Below are positions 54,079 through 63,487 of a DNA stretch of 64,000 nt, piece by piece (the first letter of the stretch is position 1; the number at the start of each line of letters is the position of its first letter). The position numbers and the translations under genes were made by a program. This DNA comes from Modestobacter sp. L9-4 (GTDB lineage: Bacteria; Actinomycetota; Actinomycetes; Mycobacteriales; Geodermatophilaceae): positions 3,596,001 through 3,660,000 of the forward strand of contig NZ_CP077800.1 of assembly GCF_019112525.1 (NCBI RefSeq). Direction: 5' to 3'. A model generated the notes under the pieces. It was not told the DNA's origin. It did no database searches and saw only the letters and a program-made list of their open reading frames with translations.

Positions 54079-54927
54079 TCAGCCCGCCGACGCCGGTGCC
54101 GTCGCGCCCCAGCCGGCCAGCAGCGGCAGCGCAGCGGCGGTCCGCGACCCCGGCTCCGCGGTGTAGACGATCAGCCGCTGGTCCAGGTCGTGCGGGGCGG
54201 AGACCAGCTCGATGTCGAAGGACAGCGGGCCGGCGACCGGGTGCGCGATCCGCTTGGGGACGGAGGCGTAGTCGCGCACGCCCTGGTCGTCCCACCAGCG
54301 GGCGACGTCGGGGTCCGCGGCCCGCAGCTCGTCGATGAGGGTGTGCAGCCGGACGTCGTCGGGGTGGCGGGCGGCGTCGCGGCGCAGCGCCCCCACCGAC
54401 GCCATGGCGAACTGCGGCCAGTTGACGATCCGCTCGCGGGCACCGGGGTCGAGGAACAGCCAGCGCAGCAGCGAGGACCCCGGCTCGAAGGCGTGGCCGA
54501 GCACGGCGGTCAGCAGCGCGTTGCCGGCCAGCACCTCGCCCCGCTGGCCCAGGACCAGCGCCGGCAGGTGGTCCAGCCCGGTCATCAGCCGCAGCAGCCC
54601 CGGGTCGGCCCGCTGCGGCACCGAGGAGGTGGCCCGGCGCCGCCGGGTGGGCGCGGCGAGGTCGCGCAGGTGGGCGTGCTCGACCTCGTCCAGCCGCAGT
54701 GCGCGGGCCAGCGCGTCGAGCACCTCGTCGGAGACGTTGGCCTGCCGGCCCTGCTCCAGCCGCGAGTAGTAGTCCGGGCTCAGCCCGGCCAAGAGGGCCA
54801 GCTCCTCCTTGCGCAGTCCCGGCACCCGGCGCGGTCCGGGGAAGGCCGCCATGCCGGCCTGCGCCGGGGTCAGCCGGTCACGGCGGGAGCGCAGGAAGGC
54901 GCCCAGCGCGGCGCGGTCGGTCGGCAC
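54079..54927 (-). CDS. XRE-family regulator with MmyB-like ligand domain
   Basis: A 282-residue regulator with an N-terminal helix-turn-helix (LGAFLRSRRDRLTPAQAG, RRVPGLRKEELALLAGLS, YYSRLEQG) and a C-terminal PAS-like MmyB domain (VLGQRGEVLAGNALLTAVLG, MASVGALRRDAARHPDD). The MmyB domain binds fatty-acid-like ligands in the one solved structure I know of. It is divergent from the short-chain dehydrogenase gene, the usual arrangement in which the regulator controls its neighbour. The GTG has TACCGT six bases upstream (leaderless). Confidence 0.92.
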   Translation of the reverse strand: MPTDRAALGAFLRSRRDRLTPAQAGMAAFPGPRRVPGLRKEELALLAGLSPDYYSRLEQGRQANVSDEVLDALARALRLDEVEHAHLRDLAAPTRRRRATSSVPQRADPGLLRLMTGLDHLPALVLGQRGEVLAGNALLTAVLGHAFEPGSSLLRWLFLDPGARERIVNWPQFAMASVGALRRDAARHPDDVRLHTLIDELRAADPDVARWWDDQGVRDYASVPKRIAHPVAGPLSFDIELVSAPHDLDQRLIVYTAEPGSRTAAALPLLAGWGATAPASAG

Positions 54928-54970
54928 GTGACCACGGTAGGGCCGCGACCACCGGACCTGGCTGGTCACG
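54927..54970. promoter_or_regulatory. -10 box and inverted repeat between XRE regulator and SDR gene
   Basis: CGTGACCA (54927-54934) and TGGTCACG (54963-54970) form 8-bp arms that flank the minus-strand -10 TACCGT (54934-54939). This is a plausible autoregulatory site (inference). Confidence 0.5.
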
Positions 54971-55028
54971 GCGTGCCCAGGCTGAGGGCGACCTGGCCCG
55001 GGCCGGCCGCGCCGGGTGCAGTGGCCCC

Positions 55029-55808
55029 ATGACCTCACCGACCCCCAGCACCGGCCGCCTGGCCGGCCGCACCGCACTCGTCACCGGCTCCACCAGCGGC
55101 ATCGGCGCCGCCACCGCCCGCCTGCTCGCCGCCGAGGGCGCCACCGTCGCGGTCAGCGGCCGGGACGCCGTCCGCGGCGGGGCCGTCGTGGCCGCGATCA
55201 CGGCAGCGGGCGGGCACGCCGTCTTCGTCCCCGCCGACCTCGGTGGCAGCTACGCCGACCTGCGGGCGTTCGCCGCCGCGGCCACCGCGGCGCTCGGTGG
55301 GCGGGTCGACGTCCTGGTCAACAACGCCGGCATCTACCCGGTCACGGCCACCGCCGACCTGCCCGACGGCGACCTGGACGCGATGCTCGCGGTCAACGTG
55401 CGCGCTCCGCACGTGCTCGTCGGTGAGCTCGTGCCGGCGATGGCCGGGCGCGGTGCCGGCGCCGTGGTCACGATCGGGTCCTGGATGGCCTCGGTCGGCA
55501 GCCCCTTCGGCGCGATGTACACCGCGACCAAGGCCGCCGCCGAGCAGCTGACCCGGGCCTGGGCCGCCGAGTTCGGGCAGCGGGGCGTGCGGGTCAACAC
55601 CGTGGCCCCCGGTGTCACGCGCACCGAGGGCAACGCGGCCGCCGGTGAGGTGCTGGACGCGATGACCGCCACCACGCCGGCCGGGGTCCCGGTCCGTCCC
55701 GAGGACGTCGCCCGGGCGGTGCTGTTCCTCGCCTCCGACGACGCGGCGATGGTGCACGGCGCCACGCTGTACGTCGACGGCGGCATCACCGCGACGAAGC
55801 TCGCCTGA
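55029..55808 (+). CDS. Short-chain dehydrogenase/reductase
   Basis: A 259-residue classical SDR: cofactor motif TGSTSGIG (about 20-27), NNAG, catalytic Ser in TIGSWMAS, and YTATK with the catalytic Tyr and Lys, ending in ATLYVDGGITATK. An Arg after the second strand (SGRD) suggests NADPH. The substrate is unknown; it is presumably the target of the divergent MmyB-like regulator. Confidence 0.93.
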   Translation: MTSPTPSTGRLAGRTALVTGSTSGIGAATARLLAAEGATVAVSGRDAVRGGAVVAAITAAGGHAVFVPADLGGSYADLRAFAAAATAALGGRVDVLVNNAGIYPVTATADLPDGDLDAMLAVNVRAPHVLVGELVPAMAGRGAGAVVTIGSWMASVGSPFGAMYTATKAAAEQLTRAWAAEFGQRGVRVNTVAPGVTRTEGNAAAGEVLDAMTATTPAGVPVRPEDVARAVLFLASDDAAMVHGATLYVDGGITATKLA

Positions 55809-55814
55809 ACCGTG

Positions 55815-55844
55815 CCGGGTCGGCCGCCGCGGCGGCCGACCCGG
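55815..55844. terminator. Bidirectional terminator between SDR and MCP genes
   Basis: A 14-bp palindromic stem (55815-55828 with 55831-55844) in the convergent gap. Confidence 0.85.
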
Positions 55845-55849
55845 GGACG

Positions 55850-57406
55850 TCAGGACATCTCGACGATGCTGCGGGTGACCGCGGACTGCTCGGTGAGCAC
55901 CCCGGCGATCAGGTGCTGGGTCTCGTTGACCCGGTCGACGACGTCGCGGATGGAGTCCAGTGCCCCGACGACGCGCTGCACGTCGCCCTGGATGGCGGTC
56001 ACCCGGCTGCTGACCTCCTCGGTGGCCTTGGCGGTCTCCCGGGCCAGTTCCTTGACCTCGCCGGCCACGACCGCGAAGCCCTTGCCGGACTCCCCGGCCC
56101 GGGCGGCCTCGATCGTGGCGTTGAGGGCCAGCAGGTTCGTCTGCTCGGCGATGCCGGTGATGACCCGCACGACCTTGTCGATCTCCGCGCTGGAGGTGCC
56201 CAGGTGGGCGACGAACTCCGCCGCCTGGCCGGCCACGCGCTGGCCCTCGCCGGCGACGCTGGTGGCCTCGGCGACGTTGCGCTGCACCTCGTCGATGGAG
56301 GAGACCATCTCCCGCGCGGCCCCGGCGACCCGCTCCGAGGCCCGCATCCGCTGGATGGTCTGGGAGATGAGGAAGCCGGTGTTGCGCAGCGCGTCCCGCC
56401 GGCTGTCGGCCATGACCAGCGTCCGCTTGGCGAAGAAGTCCATGGTGCCGATGACCCGGCCGTCGATCATGATCGGCAGGCAGACGCCGGACCTGACGCC
56501 CGACTGCTGGGCGGCCGGGGCCCGGACGCAGTCCTTGACCTCGCCGAGGTCCTCGACGAAGACCAGGTCGCGGGCCTTCCAGGTGCGGCCGGCGACGCCC
56601 ACGCCCTCGGCGAAGGACGCCGTCCGGCTGACCTCGCGGAACGCCGGGCCGAGGTCGCCGGACTCGAGCTGGACGGTCAGCGCGTTCTTCTGCTCGTCGA
56701 TCGTCCAGTAGGACCCGTAGTGCCAGTCGAACTCGCGGCGGATGGTGTCCAGCGCCGTGCTGACCGCGTTCTCGACGGTCGTCGCCTTGCCCAGCTCGCG
56801 CAGCAGGATGTTGATCGCCGCGACGTCACCGGCGGCGCGCTTCTGGTCCGCGGCGGTGGCGACCCGGCTGAACGCCTGGGACACCAGCTTGCCGACCGCG
56901 CGCAGCGCGTCCAGCCGCTCCTTGCTCGGGGCGAGGGTCTCGGTGGCGAAGAAGTCCATCGTCCCGAGCACCTCGGTGCCGCGCATGATCGGGAAGCAGA
57001 CGCCGGACCGCACGCCCACGCGCTGGGCGGCGGGTGCGCGGACGCAGTCGGTCATCTCGCCCAGGTCGGCGACGAAGAACAGGTCGCGGGACTTCCAGGC
57101 ACGCCCGGACAGCCCGACGCCCTCGGCGAAGGAGGCCGTCAGCGTCACCTCGCGGAACTCCCGGCCGGCGTCGCCGGACTCCACGGCGAAGTGCAGCGCG
57201 TGGTCGCCGGCGGCGATCTTCCAGTAGGAGCCGTACGCCCAGCCGAAGCACTCGCGGACGGTGTCCAGCGCGGCGCGGGCCACCTGCTCCTCCGTGGCGG
57301 CGCCGTCGAGGGCCATGAGCACCCGGGTGACGGCGGTGACGTCGGAGCGGGCCTCGGCCAGTTCGGCAGAGGTGTCGACGACGGGACGGCGGGACGAGAT
57401 GCGCAC
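55850..57406 (-). CDS. Soluble GAF-GAF chemoreceptor (MCP signalling domain)
   Basis: A 518-residue cytoplasmic receptor without membrane helices. Two closely similar GAF modules (about 30-185 and 195-345) share YGSYW, TASFAEGVG, DCVRAPAAQ and GVRSGVC, so they arose by duplication; the paired cysteines may bind a cofactor or sense redox (inference). The C-terminal coiled coil holds the MCP tip EQTNLLALNATIEAARAGE. The C-terminal leg is short. No che genes are in the window. The GTG has GGAGG five bases upstream. Confidence 0.9.
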   Translation of the reverse strand: MRISSRRPVVDTSAELAEARSDVTAVTRVLMALDGAATEEQVARAALDTVRECFGWAYGSYWKIAAGDHALHFAVESGDAGREFREVTLTASFAEGVGLSGRAWKSRDLFFVADLGEMTDCVRAPAAQRVGVRSGVCFPIMRGTEVLGTMDFFATETLAPSKERLDALRAVGKLVSQAFSRVATAADQKRAAGDVAAINILLRELGKATTVENAVSTALDTIRREFDWHYGSYWTIDEQKNALTVQLESGDLGPAFREVSRTASFAEGVGVAGRTWKARDLVFVEDLGEVKDCVRAPAAQQSGVRSGVCLPIMIDGRVIGTMDFFAKRTLVMADSRRDALRNTGFLISQTIQRMRASERVAGAAREMVSSIDEVQRNVAEATSVAGEGQRVAGQAAEFVAHLGTSSAEIDKVVRVITGIAEQTNLLALNATIEAARAGESGKGFAVVAGEVKELARETAKATEEVSSRVTAIQGDVQRVVGALDSIRDVVDRVNETQHLIAGVLTEQSAVTRSIVEMS

Positions 57407-57520
57407 GGAGACCTCCAGGTCGGATCCGCCGTGTGTTCGACAGTTCCTGTGCTGACCTCGGCCCCGTGCCGGGCAGCTGAAGCCGAAAGCCTCCGTTGTG
57501 CGCGATCGAACTGGACTCTG

Positions 57521-57548
57521 TTGTTCCGTTGACCAGCGGATCTAGGCT
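57521..57548 (+). promoter_or_regulatory. Promoter of HIT gene (leaderless)
   Basis: -35-like TTGTTC (57521-57526), 16 bases, -10 TAGGCT (57543-57548), then six bases to ATG. Confidence 0.65.
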
Positions 57549-57554
57549 CGCGGC

Positions 57555-57926
57555 ATGACCGAGGCCGCGCCCGACTGCCTGTTCTGCCGGATGGTCGCCG
57601 GGGACATCACGCCCGACGTCGTCGCCGAGACCGCCACCACGCTGGCCTTCCGTGACCTCAACCCGCAGGCGCCGACCCACGTGCTGGTGGTCCCGAAGGC
57701 CCACCACGCGACCATCGGTGCGCTCGCCGCCGCCGACCCCGGGCTGGCCGCGGAGCTGCTCGCGGCGGCCCAGGCCGTCGCGGTGCAGGAGGGGCTGGCC
57801 ACCGACGGCGCCCCCGAGCCGGGCTGGCGGCTGGTGGCCAACAGCGGCCCGGACGCCGGACAGACGGTGCACCACGTGCACCTGCACGTCCTCGGCGGCC
57901 GCGGCCTGGGGTGGCCCCCCGGCTGA
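57555..57926 (+). CDS. HIT-family (HINT-type) nucleotide hydrolase
   Basis: A 123-residue histidine-triad protein with HVHLH at 107-111 and the catalytic histidine in the HxHxH run; C8 and C11 (CLFCRM) may bind zinc, with a histidine in KAHHATIG. HINT proteins hydrolyse AMP-lysine or other adenosine phosphoramidates. It lies upstream of phoH, as in other actinobacteria. The ATG is leaderless. Confidence 0.95.
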   Translation: MTEAAPDCLFCRMVAGDITPDVVAETATTLAFRDLNPQAPTHVLVVPKAHHATIGALAAADPGLAAELLAAAQAVAVQEGLATDGAPEPGWRLVANSGPDAGQTVHHVHLHVLGGRGLGWPPG

Positions 57927-57967
57927 CCCGTCGGCGGCGAGCGGGTCCGGGTGCGGCCGCCGGCGCG

Positions 57968-57973
57968 TAGACT
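57968..57973 (+). promoter_or_regulatory. -10 box of phoH operon
   Basis: TAGACT; transcription from near 57980 would give a ~40-base leader. Confidence 0.5.
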
Positions 57974-58017
57974 CGCCCAGGTCACAGCCCCGTCACGGAA
58001 GGCAGGGTCGAGCGTTC

Positions 58018-59151
<1,134 letters not shown>

Positions 59152-59156
59152 TCGGC

Positions 59157-59654
59157 GTGCCCGTCGAGGTCGCGAACGAGTCCGAGACAGCTGTCGACGA
59201 GGCCGCGCTGGCCGGGATCTGCCGCTACGTGCTCGACGCCATGGAGGTCAGCCCGCTCGCGGAGCTGTCCGTGCTGTGCGTCGACACCGACTACATGGCC
59301 ACGCTGCACGAGCGGTGGATGGGCGAGAAGGGCCCCACCGACGTCCTCGCCTTCCCGATGGACGACCTGGACACCAAGCGGCCCGACGACCCCGAGCCGG
59401 GTCCGGCGCTGCTCGGTGACGTCGTGCTCTGCCCGACCGTCGCGATCCGGCAGGCCCGCGCGGCCGGGCACTCGATGGACGACGAGCTGCTGATGCTGGC
59501 CACCCACGGCGTGCTCCACCTGCTGGGCTACGACCACATGGAGCCCGACGAGGAGAAGGAGATGTTCGGCCTGCAGGGCAAGCTGCTCGAGGGCTGGCGT
59601 TCCGTGCCGAGGGAACCGGTGACCGGCGAGCCCGTGGAGCCGGGCGACCGATGA
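59157..59654 (+). CDS. ybeY: Endoribonuclease YbeY (rRNA maturation factor)
   Basis: A 165-residue metalloprotein with the zinc site [11 protein letters not shown] near residues 120-130, and [10 protein letters not shown] upstream. It is involved in 16S rRNA 3' processing and 70S quality control. The GTG lies five bases after the phoH stop with AGGGGAG upstream. The stop overlaps the next ATG (ATGA). Confidence 0.95.
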   Translation: MPVEVANESETAVDEAALAGICRYVLDAMEVSPLAELSVLCVDTDYMATLHERWMGEKGPTDVLAFPMDDLDTKRPDDPEPGPALLGDVVLCPTVAIRQARAAGHSMDDELLMLATHGVLHLLGYDHMEPDEEKEMFGLQGKLLEGWRSVPREPVTGEPVEPGDR

Positions 59655-60988
59655 GCCCGACCGCGGTGGTCCTGCTCGTGATCGCCGTCCTGCTCGTGCT
59701 CCTCGCCGGCGTCTTCGGCGCGCTCGACGCGGCCCTGCAACGGCTGTCCGTCGCCCGCGTCGAGGAGCTGCGCCGGGACGGCGCGAAGCGCGCCGGCCCG
59801 CTGCTGCAGGTCGTCGAGGAGCGTGCCCGGCACGTGGCGCTGCTCCTGCTGCTGCGGATCGTGTGCGAGATGACCGCCGCGGTGCTCGTCGCCGGGGTGT
59901 TCTTCCGGCTCTTCGACTCCGTCCCGCTGGGGGTCGTCGTGGCCGCTGCGGTCATGACCGTCGTCAGCTACGTGCTCGTGGGCGTGGGCCCGCGCACGGT
60001 CGGCCGGCAGCACGCCTACCCGATCGCGCTGGCCGCAGCGCCGCTGGTCCGGCTGCTGGGCCGGATGCTGGGGCCGATCGCCACGCTGCTGATCCTCATC
60101 GGCAACGCGATCACCCCCGGCAAGGGCTACCGCGACGGGCCGTTCAGCAGCGAGGTCGAGCTGCGCGAGCTGGTCGACATGGCCGAGGAGCGCGGCGTCG
60201 TCGAGTCCGGTGAGCGCAACATGATCCACGGCGTCTTCGAGCTCGGCGACACCATCGCCCGCGAGGTGATGGTGCCCCGCCCCGACGTCGTGTGGATCGA
60301 GCGCGGCAAGACGCTGCGCCAGGCGCTGGCGCTGTGCCTGCGCAGCGGCTTCAGCCGGCTGCCGGTGATCGGGGAGAACGTCGACGACATCATCGGCGTC
60401 GTCTTCCTCAAGGACCTCGTGCGCCGCTCGCAGGGCTCCTCGGACTCCCGGGTCAGCGAGCCGCGGGTCGAGGAGCTGATGCGCCCGGCGTCGTTCATCC
60501 CGGAGTCCAAGCCCGTCGACGAGCTGCTGCGGGAGATGCAGGCCAGCCGCACGCACATGGCCGTCGTCGTCGACGAGTACGGCGGCTTCGCCGGACTGGT
60601 GACCATCGAGGACATCCTCGAGGAGATCGTCGGGGAGATCGCCGACGAGCACGACGCCGTCCAGCGGCCGCCGGTCGAGGAGCTGCCCGACGGCTCGGTG
60701 CGGATCACCGCACGGCTGCCGGTCGAGGACCTCGCCGACCTGCTGAAGGTCGAGCTGCCCGAGGACGACGGCGTCGAGACCGTCGGTGGGCTGCTGGCCC
60801 GCGAGCTCGGCGTGGTGCCGATCGAGGGCTCCGAGGCCGAGGTCGGCGGGCTCCGGCTGGTCGCGGAGAGCACCGGCGGGCGGCGCAACCAGATCGACAC
60901 CATCCTGGTGAGCCGGCTGCCCGAGCCGGGCGCCGACGACGCCGAGCCGGCCACCCGTGAGCCCGAGCCGGCGTCGGTGGAAGGCTGA
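59651..60988 (+). CDS. CorC/HlyC-family CBS-pair transporter protein
   Basis: A 445-residue protein with an N-terminal DUF21/CNNM membrane domain of three to four helices (1-140), two CBS domains (about 200-320, with [18 protein letters not shown] and [14 protein letters not shown]), and a C-terminal CorC domain. The family takes part in Mg2+ or Co2+ transport. It is coupled to ybeY by a four-base overlap. A REP-like element follows. Confidence 0.92.
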   Translation: MSPTAVVLLVIAVLLVLLAGVFGALDAALQRLSVARVEELRRDGAKRAGPLLQVVEERARHVALLLLLRIVCEMTAAVLVAGVFFRLFDSVPLGVVVAAAVMTVVSYVLVGVGPRTVGRQHAYPIALAAAPLVRLLGRMLGPIATLLILIGNAITPGKGYRDGPFSSEVELRELVDMAEERGVVESGERNMIHGVFELGDTIAREVMVPRPDVVWIERGKTLRQALALCLRSGFSRLPVIGENVDDIIGVVFLKDLVRRSQGSSDSRVSEPRVEELMRPASFIPESKPVDELLREMQASRTHMAVVVDEYGGFAGLVTIEDILEEIVGEIADEHDAVQRPPVEELPDGSVRITARLPVEDLADLLKVELPEDDGVETVGGLLARELGVVPIEGSEAEVGGLRLVAESTGGRRNQIDTILVSRLPEPGADDAEPATREPEPASVEG

Positions 60989-60989
60989 C

Positions 60990-61048
60990 GGAGGACCCTC
61001 CCGCCCCACCGCGAGCGCGCTCGCGGTGGGTCCCTGTCCGAGGGCCGA
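60990..61048 (+). repeat. REP-like palindromic element, copy D
   Basis: It begins one base after the TGA with GGAGGACCCTC. The inner perfect 12-bp stem (61005-61016 with 61019-61030) has CCCACCGCGAGC as its left arm, and the outer CCCTC faces GAGGG. It may attenuate reading into the next gene. Confidence 0.75.
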
Positions 61049-61070
61049 CCGACGGTTGGAGATCGATCCC

Positions 61071-61403
61071 GTGACTGAGCTGGACCCCGAGGACGCCAAG
61101 CTGATCACGCTGGCCCGCTCCGCCCGCGGGCGCACCGGGGCCGCGGAGGGTGCTGCCGTCCGCGACACCGACGGCCGCACCTACCTCGCCGCGACGGTGA
61201 CGCTGCCCTCGCTGCAGCTGTCGGCTCTGCAGGCCGCCGTGGCGGCGGCGGTCTCCAGCGGGGTCGAGGGGCTGGAGGCAGCCGCGGTCGTGACCGCCGC
61301 GGAGGCGCTCGAGCCGGCCGGGATGGCCGCAGTGCGCGACCTGACGCCGTCCGCGCCGGTGCTGCTGGCCGGGCCGGACGGCCTGCTCCGGCCGTCTGCC
61401 TGA
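61071..61403 (+). CDS. Cytidine deaminase-like protein (degenerate)
   Basis: A 110-residue protein of the family found between corC and era in actinobacteria (Rv2365c position), usually annotated as cytidine deaminase. The shape of the N-terminus (SARGRTGAAEGAAVRDTDGRTYLAAT) recalls that fold, but the zinc ligands (HAE and PCxxC) are missing, so catalysis is unlikely. GGAGA precedes the GTG. Normally era follows; here it does not. Confidence 0.75.
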   Translation: MTELDPEDAKLITLARSARGRTGAAEGAAVRDTDGRTYLAATVTLPSLQLSALQAAVAAAVSSGVEGLEAAAVVTAAEALEPAGMAAVRDLTPSAPVLLAGPDGLLRPSA

Positions 61404-61511
61404 CCGGGCGTTCCGGTGTACTCCGTGGCCGCGAGTGATGTGTCGAAAGTTGTAGTGCAGATACACCTTTCGGGGGCTGAGCTTCCGCCGCCGATGGGAC
61501 AGGCTGAGCGC
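61404..61511 (+). promoter_or_regulatory. AT-richer regulatory stretch before the second two-component operon
   Basis: 61440-61472 is clearly poorer in GC than its surroundings and holds the inverted pair CGAAAG (61444-61449) and CTTTCG (61467-61472), and TGTA facing TACA inside it. CAGGCT at 61500-61505 is a -10 candidate, six bases before a GTG. Confidence 0.5.
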
Positions 61512-61637
61512 GTGACCCGGGACGAGAGCACGGCTGTGCTGCGTCCCGAGCCCGGGGAGGCGAAGGCCCGTACCGACGGTGCGGCCTCCGCTCGTCCGGG
61601 TCCGGCACTCCTGCCGTCCGTCACCGGCTCCCGGTGA
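61512..61637 (+). CDS. Small leader protein coupled to histidine kinase (41 aa)
   Basis: A 41-residue open frame from GTG, rich in Ala, Pro and Arg, with no recognised domain. The start choice rests on CAGGCT six bases upstream; an ATG at 61494 in the same frame is possible. Its TGA overlaps the kinase GTG (GTGA), so translating it may drive kinase translation. It could be only a leader peptide. Confidence 0.45.
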   Translation: MTRDESTAVLRPEPGEAKARTDGAASARPGPALLPSVTGSR

Positions 61638-62758
61638 CGACGGCGGGCGACGGGTCCTCCGACGTCCTCCTCGGCGACGCGCACGGGGGTGCCGCCGAGG
61701 GGGACCCCCCGGGGAGCCCGCCGACGGACGCAGCGGTCGACGACGAGGTCGTCGCTGCGTTCCTCGCCGAGGTCGCCGTCGTCTCGCCCCGGCTGGTCGC
61801 CGACCAGGCGCACCGCACGATGCTGGCCGGGCGTGCGGTCGCGGTCCTGCACGCCACCCGCGCCCGGCTGCGCGGCCTGCCCCCGCCGGTCCCGCGCCAG
61901 GTCGACGTCGGCGCGACCCGGGCCCGCGCCGACGTGCCCCCGGCCGACTCGCTGCGGGCGGCGAGCCTGCTGTTCCGGCACGCCCTCACCCCACTGCTCG
62001 CCCAGGCCCGCGACCTGGTGCCCGGCGACCCGGCCGCCGCCGAGTCGATCGCCGTCGCGCTGCACGAGGTCATCGACGAGTTGGTGGTGCCCGCCGCCAT
62101 CTCCTACGTCGACGTCCTGCTGTCCCGCGTCAGCGACGCGAACCGCGACGAGCGCCGCCGGGTGGCCCGCGACCTGCACGACCACACCAGCCACGGCATC
62201 GGCGCGGCCATGCAGGGCCTGGACCTGGCGCTGCACCTGCTCGAGACCGGCCAGCCGCTGGACCCCACCCGGCTGCGGGCGACCCGGCAGCTGCTGCTGG
62301 AGACCCTCAACGACGTCCGCAGCCTGGCCACCCGGCTGCGCGACATGGTCGGCGTCCGCACGCTGGCCCAGGCGCTGCAGGAGTACCTGGACTTCACCGT
62401 GCCCATCGGCCTGGCGGCGACGCTGACCGAGGAGGGCGAGGAGGCGGTCGTGCTGCCCTCGCACGTCAAGGAGGAGTGCTACCTGATCGTGCGCGAGGCC
62501 ATCCGCAACTCCCTCGTCCACGCCCGCGGGGCGACCCGGCTGACGGTGACCCTCCGGGTCGCCGAGGCGCTGCTCACCGCGGTGGTGGAGGACGACGGCG
62601 CCGGCTTCGACCCGGCGACGGTCGACACCACCCGCACGGTGGGGCTGGCCTCGCTGCGCGAGCGGGCGCAGGGGCTGGGCGGCGTCGCCGCGATCGACGC
62701 CGGCCCCGGCGGTGTGCGGCTGACCCTCACCGTGCCGCTCACGGTGGCCCTGTCGTGA
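61634..62758 (+). CDS. Soluble histidine kinase (NarL-partner type)
   Basis: A 374-residue kinase with no membrane helix: an acidic N-terminal segment, a helical sensing part (about 40-165) of unknown type, HisKA_3 acceptor in VARDLHDHTSHGIGAAMQGL, and an HATPase domain with IVREAIRNSLVHARGA and VGLASLRERAQGL. It is therefore likely to respond to a cytoplasmic signal. Its stop overlaps the regulator start (GTGA). Confidence 0.9.
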   Translation: MTTAGDGSSDVLLGDAHGGAAEGDPPGSPPTDAAVDDEVVAAFLAEVAVVSPRLVADQAHRTMLAGRAVAVLHATRARLRGLPPPVPRQVDVGATRARADVPPADSLRAASLLFRHALTPLLAQARDLVPGDPAAAESIAVALHEVIDELVVPAAISYVDVLLSRVSDANRDERRRVARDLHDHTSHGIGAAMQGLDLALHLLETGQPLDPTRLRATRQLLLETLNDVRSLATRLRDMVGVRTLAQALQEYLDFTVPIGLAATLTEEGEEAVVLPSHVKEECYLIVREAIRNSLVHARGATRLTVTLRVAEALLTAVVEDDGAGFDPATVDTTRTVGLASLRERAQGLGGVAAIDAGPGGVRLTLTVPLTVALS

Positions 62759-63414
62759 CCAGCTCGGTGCGCCGGCTGAGCGTGGTCCTCGTCGACGACC
62801 ACCGGCTCTTCCGCGAGAGCCTGGGGGCGCTGCTCGCCGTGCACGAGGGCATCGAGGTGGTCGCCGAGGGCTCGAACGGCGAGGAGGCCGTGCGGCTGGC
62901 CCGCCAGCACCGCCCCGACGTGGTGCTGCTCGACGTCGAGATGCCCGGGCAGTCGGTGCTCACCTCGCTGGTGGAGATCCGCGGGGCGTCGCCGTCGACG
63001 AAGGTCGTCGTCCTCACCATGCACGAGAACACCCCGCTGGCCCGGCAGCTGCTGCTGCGCGGGGCCTCGGCCTACCTGATCAAGACCATCGGGCACCACG
63101 AGCTGGTCGCGGCCATCCGGGCCAGCACCGAGCACGAGCAGGACCTGGTGACGCTGTCGGTGTCCCGCAGCGGGCTGGCCGGGCTCACCTCACCGGTGGC
63201 GCCGATGCTGTCCGACCGGGAGGTGGAGGTGCTCGCCCTGGTCGCCCGGGCCTGCTCCAACCTCGCCATCGCCACCGAGCTGCGGATCAGCGAGGGCACC
63301 GTGAAGCGGCACCTGAGCAACATCAACAGCAAGCTCGGGTCGACGTCCCGGCTGGACGCCGTGCGCCGCGCGACCCGCGCCCGGCTGCTGCCGCCCGGCC
63401 TCCAGGACGACTGA
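62755..63414 (+). CDS. NarL/FixJ-type response regulator
   Basis: A 219-residue regulator: receiver with VVLVDDHRLF, phospho-acceptor in DVVLLDVEMPGQS, then a LuxR helix-turn-helix (LSDREVEVLALVARACSN, ISEGTVKRHLSNINSKLG). It is the cognate partner of the preceding kinase. It probably acts on the AT-richer region upstream of the operon (inference). A REP-like element follows. Confidence 0.93.
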   Translation: MTSSVRRLSVVLVDDHRLFRESLGALLAVHEGIEVVAEGSNGEEAVRLARQHRPDVVLLDVEMPGQSVLTSLVEIRGASPSTKVVVLTMHENTPLARQLLLRGASAYLIKTIGHHELVAAIRASTEHEQDLVTLSVSRSGLAGLTSPVAPMLSDREVEVLALVARACSNLAIATELRISEGTVKRHLSNINSKLGSTSRLDAVRRATRARLLPPGLQDD

Positions 63415-63487
63415 AGAAGGACCTCGCTGCCCCCCACCACTCGCGAGCTCGCGGCCGGCCCCTGCAGCGAGGCCGGAGGGCGAGGAC
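63415..63487 (+). repeat. REP-like palindromic element, copy E
   Basis: It begins directly after the TGA: outer 9-bp arms CCTCGCTGC (63422-63430) and GCAGCGAGG (63464-63472), inner CTCGCGAGCTCGCGG. It reaches the stop of the convergent gene. Confidence 0.75.

Noticed and set aside
61071..61403. Functional cytidine deaminase
   Set aside because: The zinc-binding HAE and PCxxC motifs are absent, so only a fold-level resemblance remains.
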